From Mycobacterium colombiense (GTDB taxonomy: Bacteria > Actinomycetota > Actinomycetes > Mycobacteriales > Mycobacteriaceae): a stretch of 64,000 nucleotides of DNA. Positions 29,897-37,842 of this stretch are shown here, in pieces (position 1 is the first letter of the stretch; every line of letters begins with the position of its first letter). Location: the NCBI RefSeq assembly GCF_003284935.1, contig NZ_QMEV01000003.1, positions 1 through 64,000 of the forward strand, given 5' to 3'. The notes under the pieces were generated by a model, which was given only the letters and a program-made list of their open reading frames with translations, was not told the DNA's origin and searched no databases. The translations under genes were made by a program, and so were the position numbers.

Positions 29897-30979
29897 ATGC
29901 GCAGAGTCATTCAATTCTCCACCGGTAACGTGGGCCGGCATTCGCTGCGAGCCATCATCGGCAGACCCGATCTCGAGCTGGTCGGCGTGCACGCCGCGAG
30001 CAGCCAGAAGATCGGCCGGGATGCGGCGCAGCTGTGCGGACTGGACGAGCCGACCGGCGTCATCGCCACCGACGACATCGACGCCTTGGTGGCCCTCGGT
30101 GCCGACTGCGTTGTGTACACATCTCAGGGCGAGACTCGGCCGATGGAGGCCATCGAACAGATGGCCACGTTCCTTAGGGCGGGCACCAACGTCGTTGGTA
30201 CGTCGATGGTCTGGCTGGTCACGCCTCGCCACGCCGACGACTGGTTGCGAGAGCCCCTGGAGCGCGCCTGCGCGGCCGGCAACGCGTCGTTGTACGTCAA
30301 CGGCATCGACCCGGGTTTCTCCGGCGATACGCTGGTGCACTCGGCGGTGAGCCTGACCACCCGGGTTTCCTCGATCACCGTGCAGGAGATCTTCGATTAC
30401 GGAAACTACGATGACGCCGAGTTCACCGGTGCCGCAATGGGGTTCGGGTCGACGCCGGACGACGACCCGGCGATGATGTTCCTGCCCGGGGTGATCGTGG
30501 CGATGTGGGGCGGTCAGGTCCGAAGCCTGGCGGACCATCTCGATATCAAGCTCGACGACGTGCGCCAGCGCTGCGAACCCTGGTACACCCCCGAGCGAAT
30601 CGACTGCACCATGATGACGGTGCAGCCCGGACAGATGGCGGCGGTGCGGTTCGCCACCGAGGGGGTGCGCGACGGCGAACCGGTCATCACTCTCGAGCAC
30701 GTCACCCGGCTCACTCAGGCCGCCGCGCCCGATTGGGAATTCCCGCCCGAGGGCCACACCGGGGTTCATCGGGTCGTCGTGGAGGGCGAACCGCGGGTCG
30801 AAATCAACACCCACGTGTCGCATCCCCTCTTCGATTCCACTGATGCCGGCTGCATCTCGACGGCCGGCCGGGCCGTCAACGCGATCGATTGGGTGTGCCG
30901 CGCGCCGCAGGGGTTGATCGGCGTGGAGGATATCCCGCTGTCCGCAACGATGCGGGGCCTGATGTGGAACGGGCACTGA
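29897..30979 (+). CDS. NAD(P)-binding oxidoreductase, DAP-dehydrogenase-like (paralogue 3)
   Basis: A 360-residue protein starting at ATG 29897 after a weak GGACGAGGG ribosome site. The N-terminus RVIQFSTGNVGRHSLRAI is the Rossmann loop, with the characteristic GNVG in place of a classical GxGxxG. It shares the VNGIDPGFSGD loop and general C-terminal layout with the copies at 21185 and 27124. The presence of three distinct paralogues in 10 kb suggests either different intermediates of one pathway or a multi-subunit enzyme. It follows the SDR at 29044 by 64 bases and is immediately followed by the broken SDR. The substrate is not known for this mycobacterial branch. Confidence 0.8.
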   Translation: MRRVIQFSTGNVGRHSLRAIIGRPDLELVGVHAASSQKIGRDAAQLCGLDEPTGVIATDDIDALVALGADCVVYTSQGETRPMEAIEQMATFLRAGTNVVGTSMVWLVTPRHADDWLREPLERACAAGNASLYVNGIDPGFSGDTLVHSAVSLTTRVSSITVQEIFDYGNYDDAEFTGAAMGFGSTPDDDPAMMFLPGVIVAMWGGQVRSLADHLDIKLDDVRQRCEPWYTPERIDCTMMTVQPGQMAAVRFATEGVRDGEPVITLEHVTRLTQAAAPDWEFPPEGHTGVHRVVVEGEPRVEINTHVSHPLFDSTDAGCISTAGRAVNAIDWVCRAPQGLIGVEDIPLSATMRGLMWNGH

Positions 30980-30980
30980 C

Positions 30981-31799
30981 CTGACGGCCTCGGCCCCCGG
31001 ACGCGTTGCCGGGAAACGCATTCTGGTCACCGGGGCCGCCCGCGGCCTGGGACGCAGTCACGCGCTGCGGCTTGCGCAGGAGGGTGCCGACGTCATCCTG
31101 CTCGATATTTGTGAATCTTTGCCCCAGATCGAATATCCCTTGGCCACCGAGGATGACTTGGCCGAAACGGTGGAATTGGTAAGGAGTTTCGGGCGCCGCT
31201 GCGTGAGCGGCATCGTCGACGTTCGTGACGAGGCACGACTGCGGTCCGCTGTCGACGACGGCGTCGGCGAACTCGGAGGGCTCGATGGCGCGGTGGCCAA
31301 CGCCGGTGTCCTCACGGTCGCCTCGTGGGACCGGACCACCGCTGACCAAATGGCGCACGGTGGTCGACATCAACCTCATCGGAGTGTGGAACACGTGCGC
31401 GGCCGCGATACCCCACTTGCTCGACCAGGGCGGAGGCAGCCTGGTCAACGTCAGCTCGGCCGGTGCCAGCAAGGGATTTCCCCTGCAGACGCCCTACACG
31501 GCGGCCAAGCACGGCGTCGTCGGCTGACGCTGGCCTTGGCCAACGAACTGGCGGCACAGAACGTGCGCGTCAACACCGTGCTTCCCACCGGCGTTCCCAC
31601 CGGAATGGTTCCACCGTCGTTCGGACCGCTGCTGGGCGAGCAACGGTCCGATCTGATTCCCATCTTCGTCAACGCGATGCCCACTCCGGCCGTCGAGCCG
31701 GTCGACGTCAGTAACGCCGTGCTGTTCCTGCTGTCGGACGAGTCCAGGTATGTAACGGGGCTGGAGTTCAAGGTCGATGCGGGAGTGACCATCAACTAG
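30981..31799 (+). pseudogene. Mycofactocin-type SDR, disrupted by frame changes
   Basis: Reading three pieces in order gives an almost complete SDR of the mycofactocin-coupled subgroup. Its marks are GAARGLGRSHALRLAQEGAD, a long insert with EYPLATEDDLAETVELV, VANAGV, SSAGASKGF, YTAAKHGVVG and a VDAGVTIN end. The frame slips at a run of three A near 31342-31352 (one base too many), and again near 31525, where about 7 bases appear to be missing between GVVG and TLALANE. The two changes together restore the original frame. There is also no ATG, GTG or TTG in frame at the 5' end; the only candidate is CTG 30981 directly after the previous stop. It looks like a decaying gene, though assembly error is possible for the first slip. 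If intact, it would need mycofactocin as electron carrier. Confidence 0.75.
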
Positions 31800-31990
31800 A
31801 CAGTCGGCCTCATCGAGGCCGCACCGCACGACGACGCGCCGCTGGAAAGCGCATGCCCTTACCGATCTCGCCGCGAGCCCATAGGCTGGGCTGCCAGATG
31901 AACATTGGTTCGGCGGCCGGAGTTTGCGTGTTCACGCCGCCCACGCGCGCGGTAAGGGATACAACTAGCTGAGCTCACCAAGGAGACCTC

Positions 31991-32626
31991 ATGAATACGG
32001 TGCGGACGTCCGCGCTCGGCCTGACAGCTACCGCCATCTTGCTCGGCGCCACGGTGGTGGGTTGCGGCGGGGGCAAAAGCCCGACGGGATCATCCGGTTC
32101 GGCCACGCCGTCCAGCTCGGCCAGTTCATCGAGCCCCTCGGCCAGTCCGGGCGCGGGGGCACCGGGAGCCCCGGTGGACTACAGCAACCTGCTGATCAAA
32201 CCCAGTGACGTGGGCCCCAATGCCACCGCCGACGGGCCGCCGAGTCAGAACCCCAGCGGCATCACCGGTGTGGGACAGGTTTTCAAGAACCCCGACGGCA
32301 AGCGCACCATCATCGACACCATCGCCGTCTTTCCCGACGCGGCCACCGCCACCCAGACCGCTGCGAACATGCGCGACGTCGTCGGGAAGAAGGTCAACGG
32401 CGAGCAGCAGCCCATCGACATCGGCACCAACGGGTTCATGGTGATCGGCCAGGGAACCGACCCGGCCAACCCGATGGAGATCTCCGAGGCGGTGTTCGTC
32501 GAAGGCAGGGCCATGGTCGATCTGGAATCCGACTGCGTCATCGGCAATCCGACGCCGGCCGACGTAGTGCTCGATCTCGCCCGCAAGCAAGACGCCGCGG
32601 TCAAGGCGGGACTGCCGGCTAGCTGA
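31991..32626 (+). CDS. Putative secreted lipoprotein (Ser/Pro-rich linker)
   Basis: A 211-residue protein starting at ATG 31991 after an AAGGAG ribosome site. The signal peptide ends in a lipobox VVGC with Cys25 as the expected lipidation site. Residues 30-60 are a low-complexity Ser/Pro/Gly/Ala linker, as in many mycobacterial envelope lipoproteins. The folded part starts at VDYSNLLIKPSDVG and has no catalytic motif I recognise. It should be processed by Lgt, LspA and the Lnt encoded at the left of this window. It converges on the second TetR gene (12-base gap). Its own upstream region of 191 bases contains only a likely promoter. Function unknown. Confidence 0.75.
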   Translation: MNTVRTSALGLTATAILLGATVVGCGGGKSPTGSSGSATPSSSASSSSPSASPGAGAPGAPVDYSNLLIKPSDVGPNATADGPPSQNPSGITGVGQVFKNPDGKRTIIDTIAVFPDAATATQTAANMRDVVGKKVNGEQQPIDIGTNGFMVIGQGTDPANPMEISEAVFVEGRAMVDLESDCVIGNPTPADVVLDLARKQDAAVKAGLPAS

Positions 32627-32638
32627 GCGGCCGCTCGT

Positions 32639-33271
32639 TCACAGGGGCCAGCTGTCCGGCTGCAGCTCGTAGCGCAGCGCCGCAGCCGGCGGCAACGGCT
32701 GCCGTTCGTTGACCGATATCGCATCGACGACGAGGGTGACATAGCGCCGCCAGCCGTCGCTGCCGGCGTCCATGGTGGACAGCACGCTGAAGAGCATCGC
32801 GATCAGGCGAGGAAGGTCGTCGGCGACCAGGTCGGCGCGGATGCTCCCGGCTCGCTGCCCCGCGCGGGCGAGCTCGCCGAGCGCCGCGTTGAGCGGCACC
32901 GAGATGTCTGCCGTGAGTGATCCGGTCCGGCGCGCCGCCGTCAGCAGGCTGTGCTCGCGTGCCCCCAGCGATATCGCCGCCTCGATGAGCTGGGTGAGAC
33001 CGCGCAGCGGATCCTTCGCGCGGCGGGCGCTGTCGATCACCGGCGTGAGGTCCTCGGCGATGCTCTGATCCAGGGCGGCGCGGACCAGGTCCGCCTTGGC
33101 CGGAAATCTTCGGTACAGGGTTCGCTCGCCGACGCCGGCGCGGCGCGCGACGGCTTCCACCGGGGCGTCTGGTCCCAACTGGCCATAGACCTCGCGCGCC
33201 GCGCGCAGGATGCGCTCGACGTTGCGCGCCGCGTCGGCCCGCAACGGCCGGTCTTCGACCGCGGTCATCAT
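32639..33271 (-). CDS. TetR-family transcriptional regulator (second)
   Basis: A 210-residue TetR regulator. The helix-turn-helix is PVEAVARRAGVGERTLYRRF followed by AKADLVRAAL. The ligand domain is helical and rich in Ala, Leu and Arg, without recognisable specificity marks. The start is ATG 33271 (ATG 33268 also possible). It diverges from the P450 at 33360 with 88 bases between, and this gap holds two facing copies of a TGACAGTTGACTGCC-like element. Control of its own promoter and the P450-SDR unit is therefore likely. It is not closely similar to the TetR at 28238 and appears to recognise a different sequence. Confidence 0.88.
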   Translation of the reverse strand: MMTAVEDRPLRADAARNVERILRAAREVYGQLGPDAPVEAVARRAGVGERTLYRRFPAKADLVRAALDQSIAEDLTPVIDSARRAKDPLRGLTQLIEAAISLGAREHSLLTAARRTGSLTADISVPLNAALGELARAGQRAGSIRADLVADDLPRLIAMLFSVLSTMDAGSDGWRRYVTLVVDAISVNERQPLPPAAALRYELQPDSWPL

Positions 33272-33282
33272 GACAGCGTAAC

Positions 33283-33341
33283 TGACAGTTGACTGCCGGT
33301 AAGCGCAGCTTTACGCTCATACAACTGGCAGCCAACTGACA
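33283..33341. promoter_or_regulatory. Facing 15-base repeats between TetR and P450 (putative operator)
   Basis: TGACAGTTGACTGCC at 33283-33297 and GGCAGCCAACTGACA at 33327-33341 are inverted copies of each other with 13 of 15 matches. The left copy also overlaps a perfect AACTG-A-CAGTT palindrome (33280-33290). Their placement in the short divergent region fits binding by the adjacent TetR protein. Confidence 0.55.
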
Positions 33342-33359
33342 CTTAGTGGAAAACTGGTT

Positions 33360-34583
33360 ATGGCGACACCTTTGGAGACCTCCGAATCCCGGCCTGACGC
33401 AAGCCTTCCCGTGTTGCCCGCCCCGCGGCCGTCGCACTGCCCGCTCGCGGCCCCACCCGAGTTTGCGGAGTGGCGCGAGCGGCCCGGGCTGCGACGGGCG
33501 ATGTTCCAGGGCAACCCGGTTTGGGTGGTCAGCCGCTACCAGGACATCAGGGCGGCGCTGGTCGATCCGCGCTTGTCCGCCAAGACCATTCCGGACTCGA
33601 TCCTGCCGACCGACGCCGACAACAAGGTGGCGGTGATGTTCGCGCGGATCGACGATCCCGAGCATCACCGGTTACGGCGCATGATGACGAGCAACTTCAC
33701 CTTCAGGCGCTGCGAATCGATGCGGTCCCATATTCAGGACATGGTCGACCACTATCTCGGCCAGATGATCGGCAATGGCGCGCCGGCCGACCTGGTGCGC
33801 GAATTCGCCTTGCCCGTGCCGTCGATGGTGATCGCCCTGCTGCTGGGGGTGCCGCCCGAAGACCTGGCAATCTTCCAGCACAACACCACCAAGGGGCTTG
33901 ACCAGAAATCCACCGACGAGGAAAAGGGCCAGGCGTTCGGGGCGATGTATGCCTACATCGAGGAGTTGGTGGAACGCAAAGCACGCGAACCCGGGGACGA
34001 TTTGATCAGCCGCCTGCTCACCGAGTACGTGGCGACGGGTCAGCTCGACCACACCACCACCGCGATGAACAGTGTGATCATGATGCAGGCGGGCCATGAA
34101 ACCACGGCCAACATGATCGCATTGGGAACCGTTGCGCTGCTGGAACATCCCGAGGTGTTCGAGCGACTCGGGCAAACCGACGATCCGGCCGTGATCGCCA
34201 ACATCGTCGAAGAGCTGATGCGCTACCTGTCCATCGTGCACAGCCAGGTCGACCGCGTCGCGACCGAAGACCTGGTGATCGGTGGCCAACTGATCCGCGC
34301 CGGGGAATTCGTGGTCATGAGCCTGCTCGCCGGCAACTGGGACGCCGAATTCGTCGACAACCCCGAGTCCTTCGACCCCAACCGAAACGTCCGCGGGCAC
34401 TTGGGCTTCGGGTACGGCGTTCATCAATGCATCGGAGCGAACCTGGCTCGCGTGGAGATGCAGGTCGCCTTCGCCACGCTGGCGCGGCGCCTGCCCGGGC
34501 TCAGGCTGGCGGTGCCGCCGGAGCAGCTGAGGTTCAAAGACGCCAATATCTATGGCATGAAAGAACTTTCGGTGAGCTGGTGA
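33360..34583 (+). CDS. Cytochrome P450 (second, intact)
   Basis: A 407-residue soluble bacterial P450. The I-helix motif is AGHETT (about 243-248), the ExxR motif is in EELMRY, and the haem-binding loop is FGYGVHQCIGANLAR with Cys357 as thiolate ligand. Overall length and the early FARIDDPEHHRLRRM segment resemble CYP105-like or related actinobacterial hydroxylases. ATG 33360 has only a weak ribosome site (GTGGA). It is cotranscribed with the SDR at 34586 through a 2-base gap, giving a plausible hydroxylation-then-oxidation pair. No ferredoxin gene is adjacent, so electron donors must come from elsewhere. It differs clearly from the broken P450 at 19501 (FGGGAHYCLG haem loop). Confidence 0.93.
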   Translation: MATPLETSESRPDASLPVLPAPRPSHCPLAAPPEFAEWRERPGLRRAMFQGNPVWVVSRYQDIRAALVDPRLSAKTIPDSILPTDADNKVAVMFARIDDPEHHRLRRMMTSNFTFRRCESMRSHIQDMVDHYLGQMIGNGAPADLVREFALPVPSMVIALLLGVPPEDLAIFQHNTTKGLDQKSTDEEKGQAFGAMYAYIEELVERKAREPGDDLISRLLTEYVATGQLDHTTTAMNSVIMMQAGHETTANMIALGTVALLEHPEVFERLGQTDDPAVIANIVEELMRYLSIVHSQVDRVATEDLVIGGQLIRAGEFVVMSLLAGNWDAEFVDNPESFDPNRNVRGHLGFGYGVHQCIGANLARVEMQVAFATLARRLPGLRLAVPPEQLRFKDANIYGMKELSVSW

Positions 34584-34585
34584 CG

Positions 34586-35569
34586 ATGCCGACCGGCGAA
34601 CTGCGGTTCGACGGCCAGGTGGCCGTGATCACCGGCGCCGCCGGGGGATTGGGCAGGCAGTACGCACAGCTGTTGGCCACGCGCGGAGCTCGCGTCGTGG
34701 TCAACGACACTGGCGCCTCGGTGACCGGGGACGGCTCGGACGGCGAGGCGGCCGAGTCCGTCGCGGAGGCCATCCGCAAGCAGGGCGGCGAAGCCGTCGC
34801 GGACAGCCACAGCGTGACGAGCCCGCAAGGCGCGCAGGCGATCGTCGACACCGCCCTGCGGGCATGGGGGCGCCTGGACATCCTGATCAACAATGCGGGC
34901 ATCGTCGGCGACGCGCCGTTCGAGGAAATGACCGCCGCTCGGCTCGAACCCGTGCTGGATGTCCACCTCAACGGGGCGTTCTACGTGACCAGGCCCGCAT
35001 GGAAGGTGATGGGTGAACAACGCTACGGCCGGGTGCTCAACACCTGCTCGGCCGCGGGAATCCTTGGCGCCGAACGGATGAGCAACTACGGCGCGGCCAA
35101 GGCGGGTCTGGTGGGCCTGACGCGTGTGTTGGCCGCCGAAGGAGCCTCACACGGCATCAAGGTCAATGCGATCGCTCCCATTGCGTACACCAGGATGCTG
35201 ACGCATTCGCTCGACGAGGCCACCGGCCGGCATGCCGTCGGGCATGATGCGGCGTCGCGGGCGGTATTGGATGACCTTGTGGGACAATACCTTCAGGCAC
35301 TGGACCCCGCGCAGGTCGCTCCGGTGGCTGCCTTCCTGGCCCACCGGGATTGCCCGGTCTCCGGTGAGATCTACACGGTGGGTGCGGGACACGTCGCGCG
35401 GTTCTTCATCGGCAGGACAAGGGGTTTCTACCGACCCGGCCTGTCCGTCGAGGACGTCCGGGACCACCTGGACGAGATTCGCGACGAAGCCTGCTACACC
35501 GTGCCGGGCGGGCCCGGTGATGAAATGAGCGAGCTGTTCGCGACGATCGCCGGCAGCCTCAGCAGCTGA
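34586..35569 (+). CDS. Short-chain dehydrogenase/reductase, MFE-2-like
   Basis: A 327-residue SDR resembling the dehydrogenase part of peroxisomal multifunctional enzyme type 2. The cofactor loop is TGAAGGLGRQYAQLLA, followed by a NDTG segment, NNAG, and the catalytic region CSAAGILG ... NYGAAKAG with YxxxK. The ~90-residue C-terminal extension after the Rossmann core is typical for 3-hydroxyacyl-CoA dehydrogenase-like members, so a beta-oxidation-type 3-hydroxyacyl substrate is a reasonable guess. ATG 34586 is used; GTG 34580, overlapping the P450 stop as GTGA, is an equally credible coupled start. The 3' end overlaps the convergent lppI gene by 11 bases. Confidence 0.88.
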   Translation: MPTGELRFDGQVAVITGAAGGLGRQYAQLLATRGARVVVNDTGASVTGDGSDGEAAESVAEAIRKQGGEAVADSHSVTSPQGAQAIVDTALRAWGRLDILINNAGIVGDAPFEEMTAARLEPVLDVHLNGAFYVTRPAWKVMGEQRYGRVLNTCSAAGILGAERMSNYGAAKAGLVGLTRVLAAEGASHGIKVNAIAPIAYTRMLTHSLDEATGRHAVGHDAASRAVLDDLVGQYLQALDPAQVAPVAAFLAHRDCPVSGEIYTVGAGHVARFFIGRTRGFYRPGLSVEDVRDHLDEIRDEACYTVPGGPGDEMSELFATIAGSLSS

Positions 35570-36227
35570 AGGCCGCGCCGACGCCGTCGGGCGGGGGCGC
35601 CGATTTCAGGCAGCCGAACGGCTCGATGCCTACGGGGCTGAATTTGGCCGCCGACTGGTGCGCATAGTTCACGCAGTAGAGGCCGGTCTGGTCGGCGCGG
35701 CACCGATAGTCACCGAACGACAGCGAATCTCCGCTCGCCAGTTCCGGTCCGTTGCCGTTGAGGAAGGGACCGGGATCGGCCCGGGCGGATCCGACCTGCA
35801 GGTTCACCCCGTCGAAGCTGATCCAGCCACCGTGCCATTGGCCATAGGCCGTCGCGGGGGCCGGCGGTGGGTTGGTCAAAGTCACCAGGCAGGCCAGGGC
35901 GCCGCCGGTGTGTTTGGCATCCGTCATGCAGGAGACCTTGCCGCCCATCGCGCTCACCGCGATGTCGTCGCCCAGGGGCGTGGTCGCCCCGTCGCGGGTG
36001 GCGGTGTGAAAGCGGCCGGGATCGGCGGGGTGTCCGGTCTCTATCCAGGCGATGACGTCGGAGATTGCCGCACCGGCGCCCGGCGCGCCGGTTGGTCGCG
36101 GCGCCGCGCTTCCCGGTGCGCCGGCGCTGGGCTGGGCGGGGCTTTGGGGCGGTGCCGAATGGCCGCCCGTGGTGTGGGAGCACCCCGCGAGCAGTAGTGA
36201 CGCGGCGATCATCGCAGCTTTCCGCAT
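35559..36227 (-). CDS. lppI: Lipoprotein LppI
   Basis: A 222-residue lipoprotein. The signal peptide MRKAAMIAASLLLAGC has the lipobox LAGC with Cys16. A Pro/Ala/Gly-rich linker (20-55) precedes a folded domain starting near ISDVIAWIETG and containing four further Cys residues (SCMTD, ALACLV, YRCRA, LYCVN) plus GCLK and the terminal FSC. Such even spacing suggests disulphides outside the membrane. I identify it with M. tuberculosis lppI (Rv2046) from remembered sequence features (TRDG, GGALACLV, FGDYRC, EPFGCLK) and from its position beside lipT. Role unknown. It is transcribed divergently from lipT with 79 bases between. Confidence 0.8.
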   Translation of the reverse strand: MRKAAMIAASLLLAGCSHTTGGHSAPPQSPAQPSAGAPGSAAPRPTGAPGAGAAISDVIAWIETGHPADPGRFHTATRDGATTPLGDDIAVSAMGGKVSCMTDAKHTGGALACLVTLTNPPPAPATAYGQWHGGWISFDGVNLQVGSARADPGPFLNGNGPELASGDSLSFGDYRCRADQTGLYCVNYAHQSAAKFSPVGIEPFGCLKSAPPPDGVGAAFSC

Positions 36228-36306
36228 CCAGTCAGGCTAACCGCCGCGCCGGGGAATTAAGGCGCTGCGCGCGCGTTACGGCCGTCATGTCGGTTACCGT
36301 CGGGTT

Positions 36307-37824
36307 ATGCATGACCGCACCGTCCGCGCACGCACGGCCATCGGCACCGTCGAAGGCTTTACCCGCGACGGGGTCAATCGGTGGCGGTCGATCCCGTATG
36401 CCCGTCCACCGGTGGGCAGCCTGCGCTTCCGGGCGCCGCAGCCGGCCCAGCCGTGGTCGGGTGTTCGGCACTGCCATGGGTTCGGCAACTGCGCGCCCCA
36501 GCAGCGCCGTTACACCCTGCTCGGCATGTCGGGTCTCGGAGGCCGCTATCAGCCGATGAGCGAGGACTGCCTGACCCTCAACGTGGTGGCGCCCGAGGGT
36601 GAGGCCGAGGGGCCGCTGCCCGTCATGGTGTTCATCCACGGCGGCGGCTACTTCCTGGGCAGCTCGGCGACACCGCTGTACGACGGTGCGGCGCTGGCGC
36701 GCCGCGGGTGTGTGTACGTGTCGGTGAACTACCGGCTGGGCGCGCTGGGGTGCGTGGACTTTTCGTCGTTGTCGACGCCGGAGATCACGATCGACAGCAA
36801 CCTGTATCTGCGCGATCTGGTGCTGGCGCTGCAGTGGGTTCGTGACAACATCGCCGGGTTCGGCGGTGATCCGGACAATGTCACCATCTTCGGCGAGAGC
36901 GCGGGCGCCTGCATCACGGCCTCGCTGCTGGCGGTGCCCGCCGCCGAAGGCCTGTTCGCCCGCGCGATCTCGGAAAGTCCGGCGTCGGGTCTGGTGCGGT
37001 CGAGAGAGGTTGCCGCGGAATTCGCGATCCGCTTCGCCAACCTGCTGGGGGTGCGCAAGCGGGACGCCGCCAACGCGCTGATGCAGGCGTCCGCGGCACA
37101 ACTGGTGGAAACCCAGCACCGGCTGATCGACGAGGGCATGCAGAACAGGTTGGGCGCCTTCCCGATTGGCCCAGTCGTCGGTGACGACGTCCTGCCCTTG
37201 GACCCGGTCGAGGCGATGCGGCGCGGTGCGGCCCACCGGGTACCGCTGATCGTGGGCACCAATGCCGAAGAGGGCCGGCTGTTCACCCGATTCCTGGCGA
37301 TGTTGCCGACAAACGAGGCGATGGTCGAAGAACTGCTCGCCGAGGCCGAACCCGCTATCCGCGAACGCATTACCGCGGCATATCCGAATTATCCCGATCG
37401 GGCGGCCTGCATCCAGCTCGGTGGTGACTTCGCCTTCGCCTCGGCGGCCTGGCAGATCGCGGAGGCGCACGGCGCGCACGCCCCGACCTACCTCTACCGG
37501 TACGACTACGCGCCGCGCACGCTGCGCTGGTCGGGTTTCGGCGCCACCCACGCCACCGAGTTGCTCGCCGTTTTCGACGTCTACCGCACCAGATTCGGCG
37601 CATTGTTGACCGCGGCGGCGGACCGCCGGGCCGCATTGCGGGTCAGCAATCAAGTGCAACGGCGTTGGCGCGCCTTCAGCCGGACCGGCGTACCGGGGGA
37701 GGACTGGCCCCTTTACACCGCTGAGGATCGTGCCGTCATGGTCTTCGACCGCAGGTCGCGCGTCGAGTTCGATCCACACCCGCATCGCCGAATGGCATGG
37801 GACGGCTTCTCACTGGCGCGTTGA
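36307..37824 (+). CDS. lipT: Carboxylesterase LipT (type B)
   Basis: A 505-residue alpha/beta hydrolase of the type-B carboxylesterase family, hydrolysing ester bonds of lipidic or xenobiotic substrates. The nucleophile elbow FGESAGA has Ser198, the acid is Glu322 in NAEEG and the base is His415 in GATHATE. The oxyanion-hole HGGGYF segment lies near residue 114. There is no signal peptide, so it is probably cytoplasmic or cell-wall associated without classical export. The family carboxylesterase start (GTVEGFTRDGVNRWRSIPYA) is intact. ATG 36307 is used. Gene order matches Rv2045c. The next gene starts 18 bases after its stop, so they may share a transcript. Confidence 0.9.
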   Translation: MHDRTVRARTAIGTVEGFTRDGVNRWRSIPYARPPVGSLRFRAPQPAQPWSGVRHCHGFGNCAPQQRRYTLLGMSGLGGRYQPMSEDCLTLNVVAPEGEAEGPLPVMVFIHGGGYFLGSSATPLYDGAALARRGCVYVSVNYRLGALGCVDFSSLSTPEITIDSNLYLRDLVLALQWVRDNIAGFGGDPDNVTIFGESAGACITASLLAVPAAEGLFARAISESPASGLVRSREVAAEFAIRFANLLGVRKRDAANALMQASAAQLVETQHRLIDEGMQNRLGAFPIGPVVGDDVLPLDPVEAMRRGAAHRVPLIVGTNAEEGRLFTRFLAMLPTNEAMVEELLAEAEPAIRERITAAYPNYPDRAACIQLGGDFAFASAAWQIAEAHGAHAPTYLYRYDYAPRTLRWSGFGATHATELLAVFDVYRTRFGALLTAAADRRAALRVSNQVQRRWRAFSRTGVPGEDWPLYTAEDRAVMVFDRRSRVEFDPHPHRRMAWDGFSLAR

Positions 37825-37842
37825 GCTGGCACGCTAACCCTC

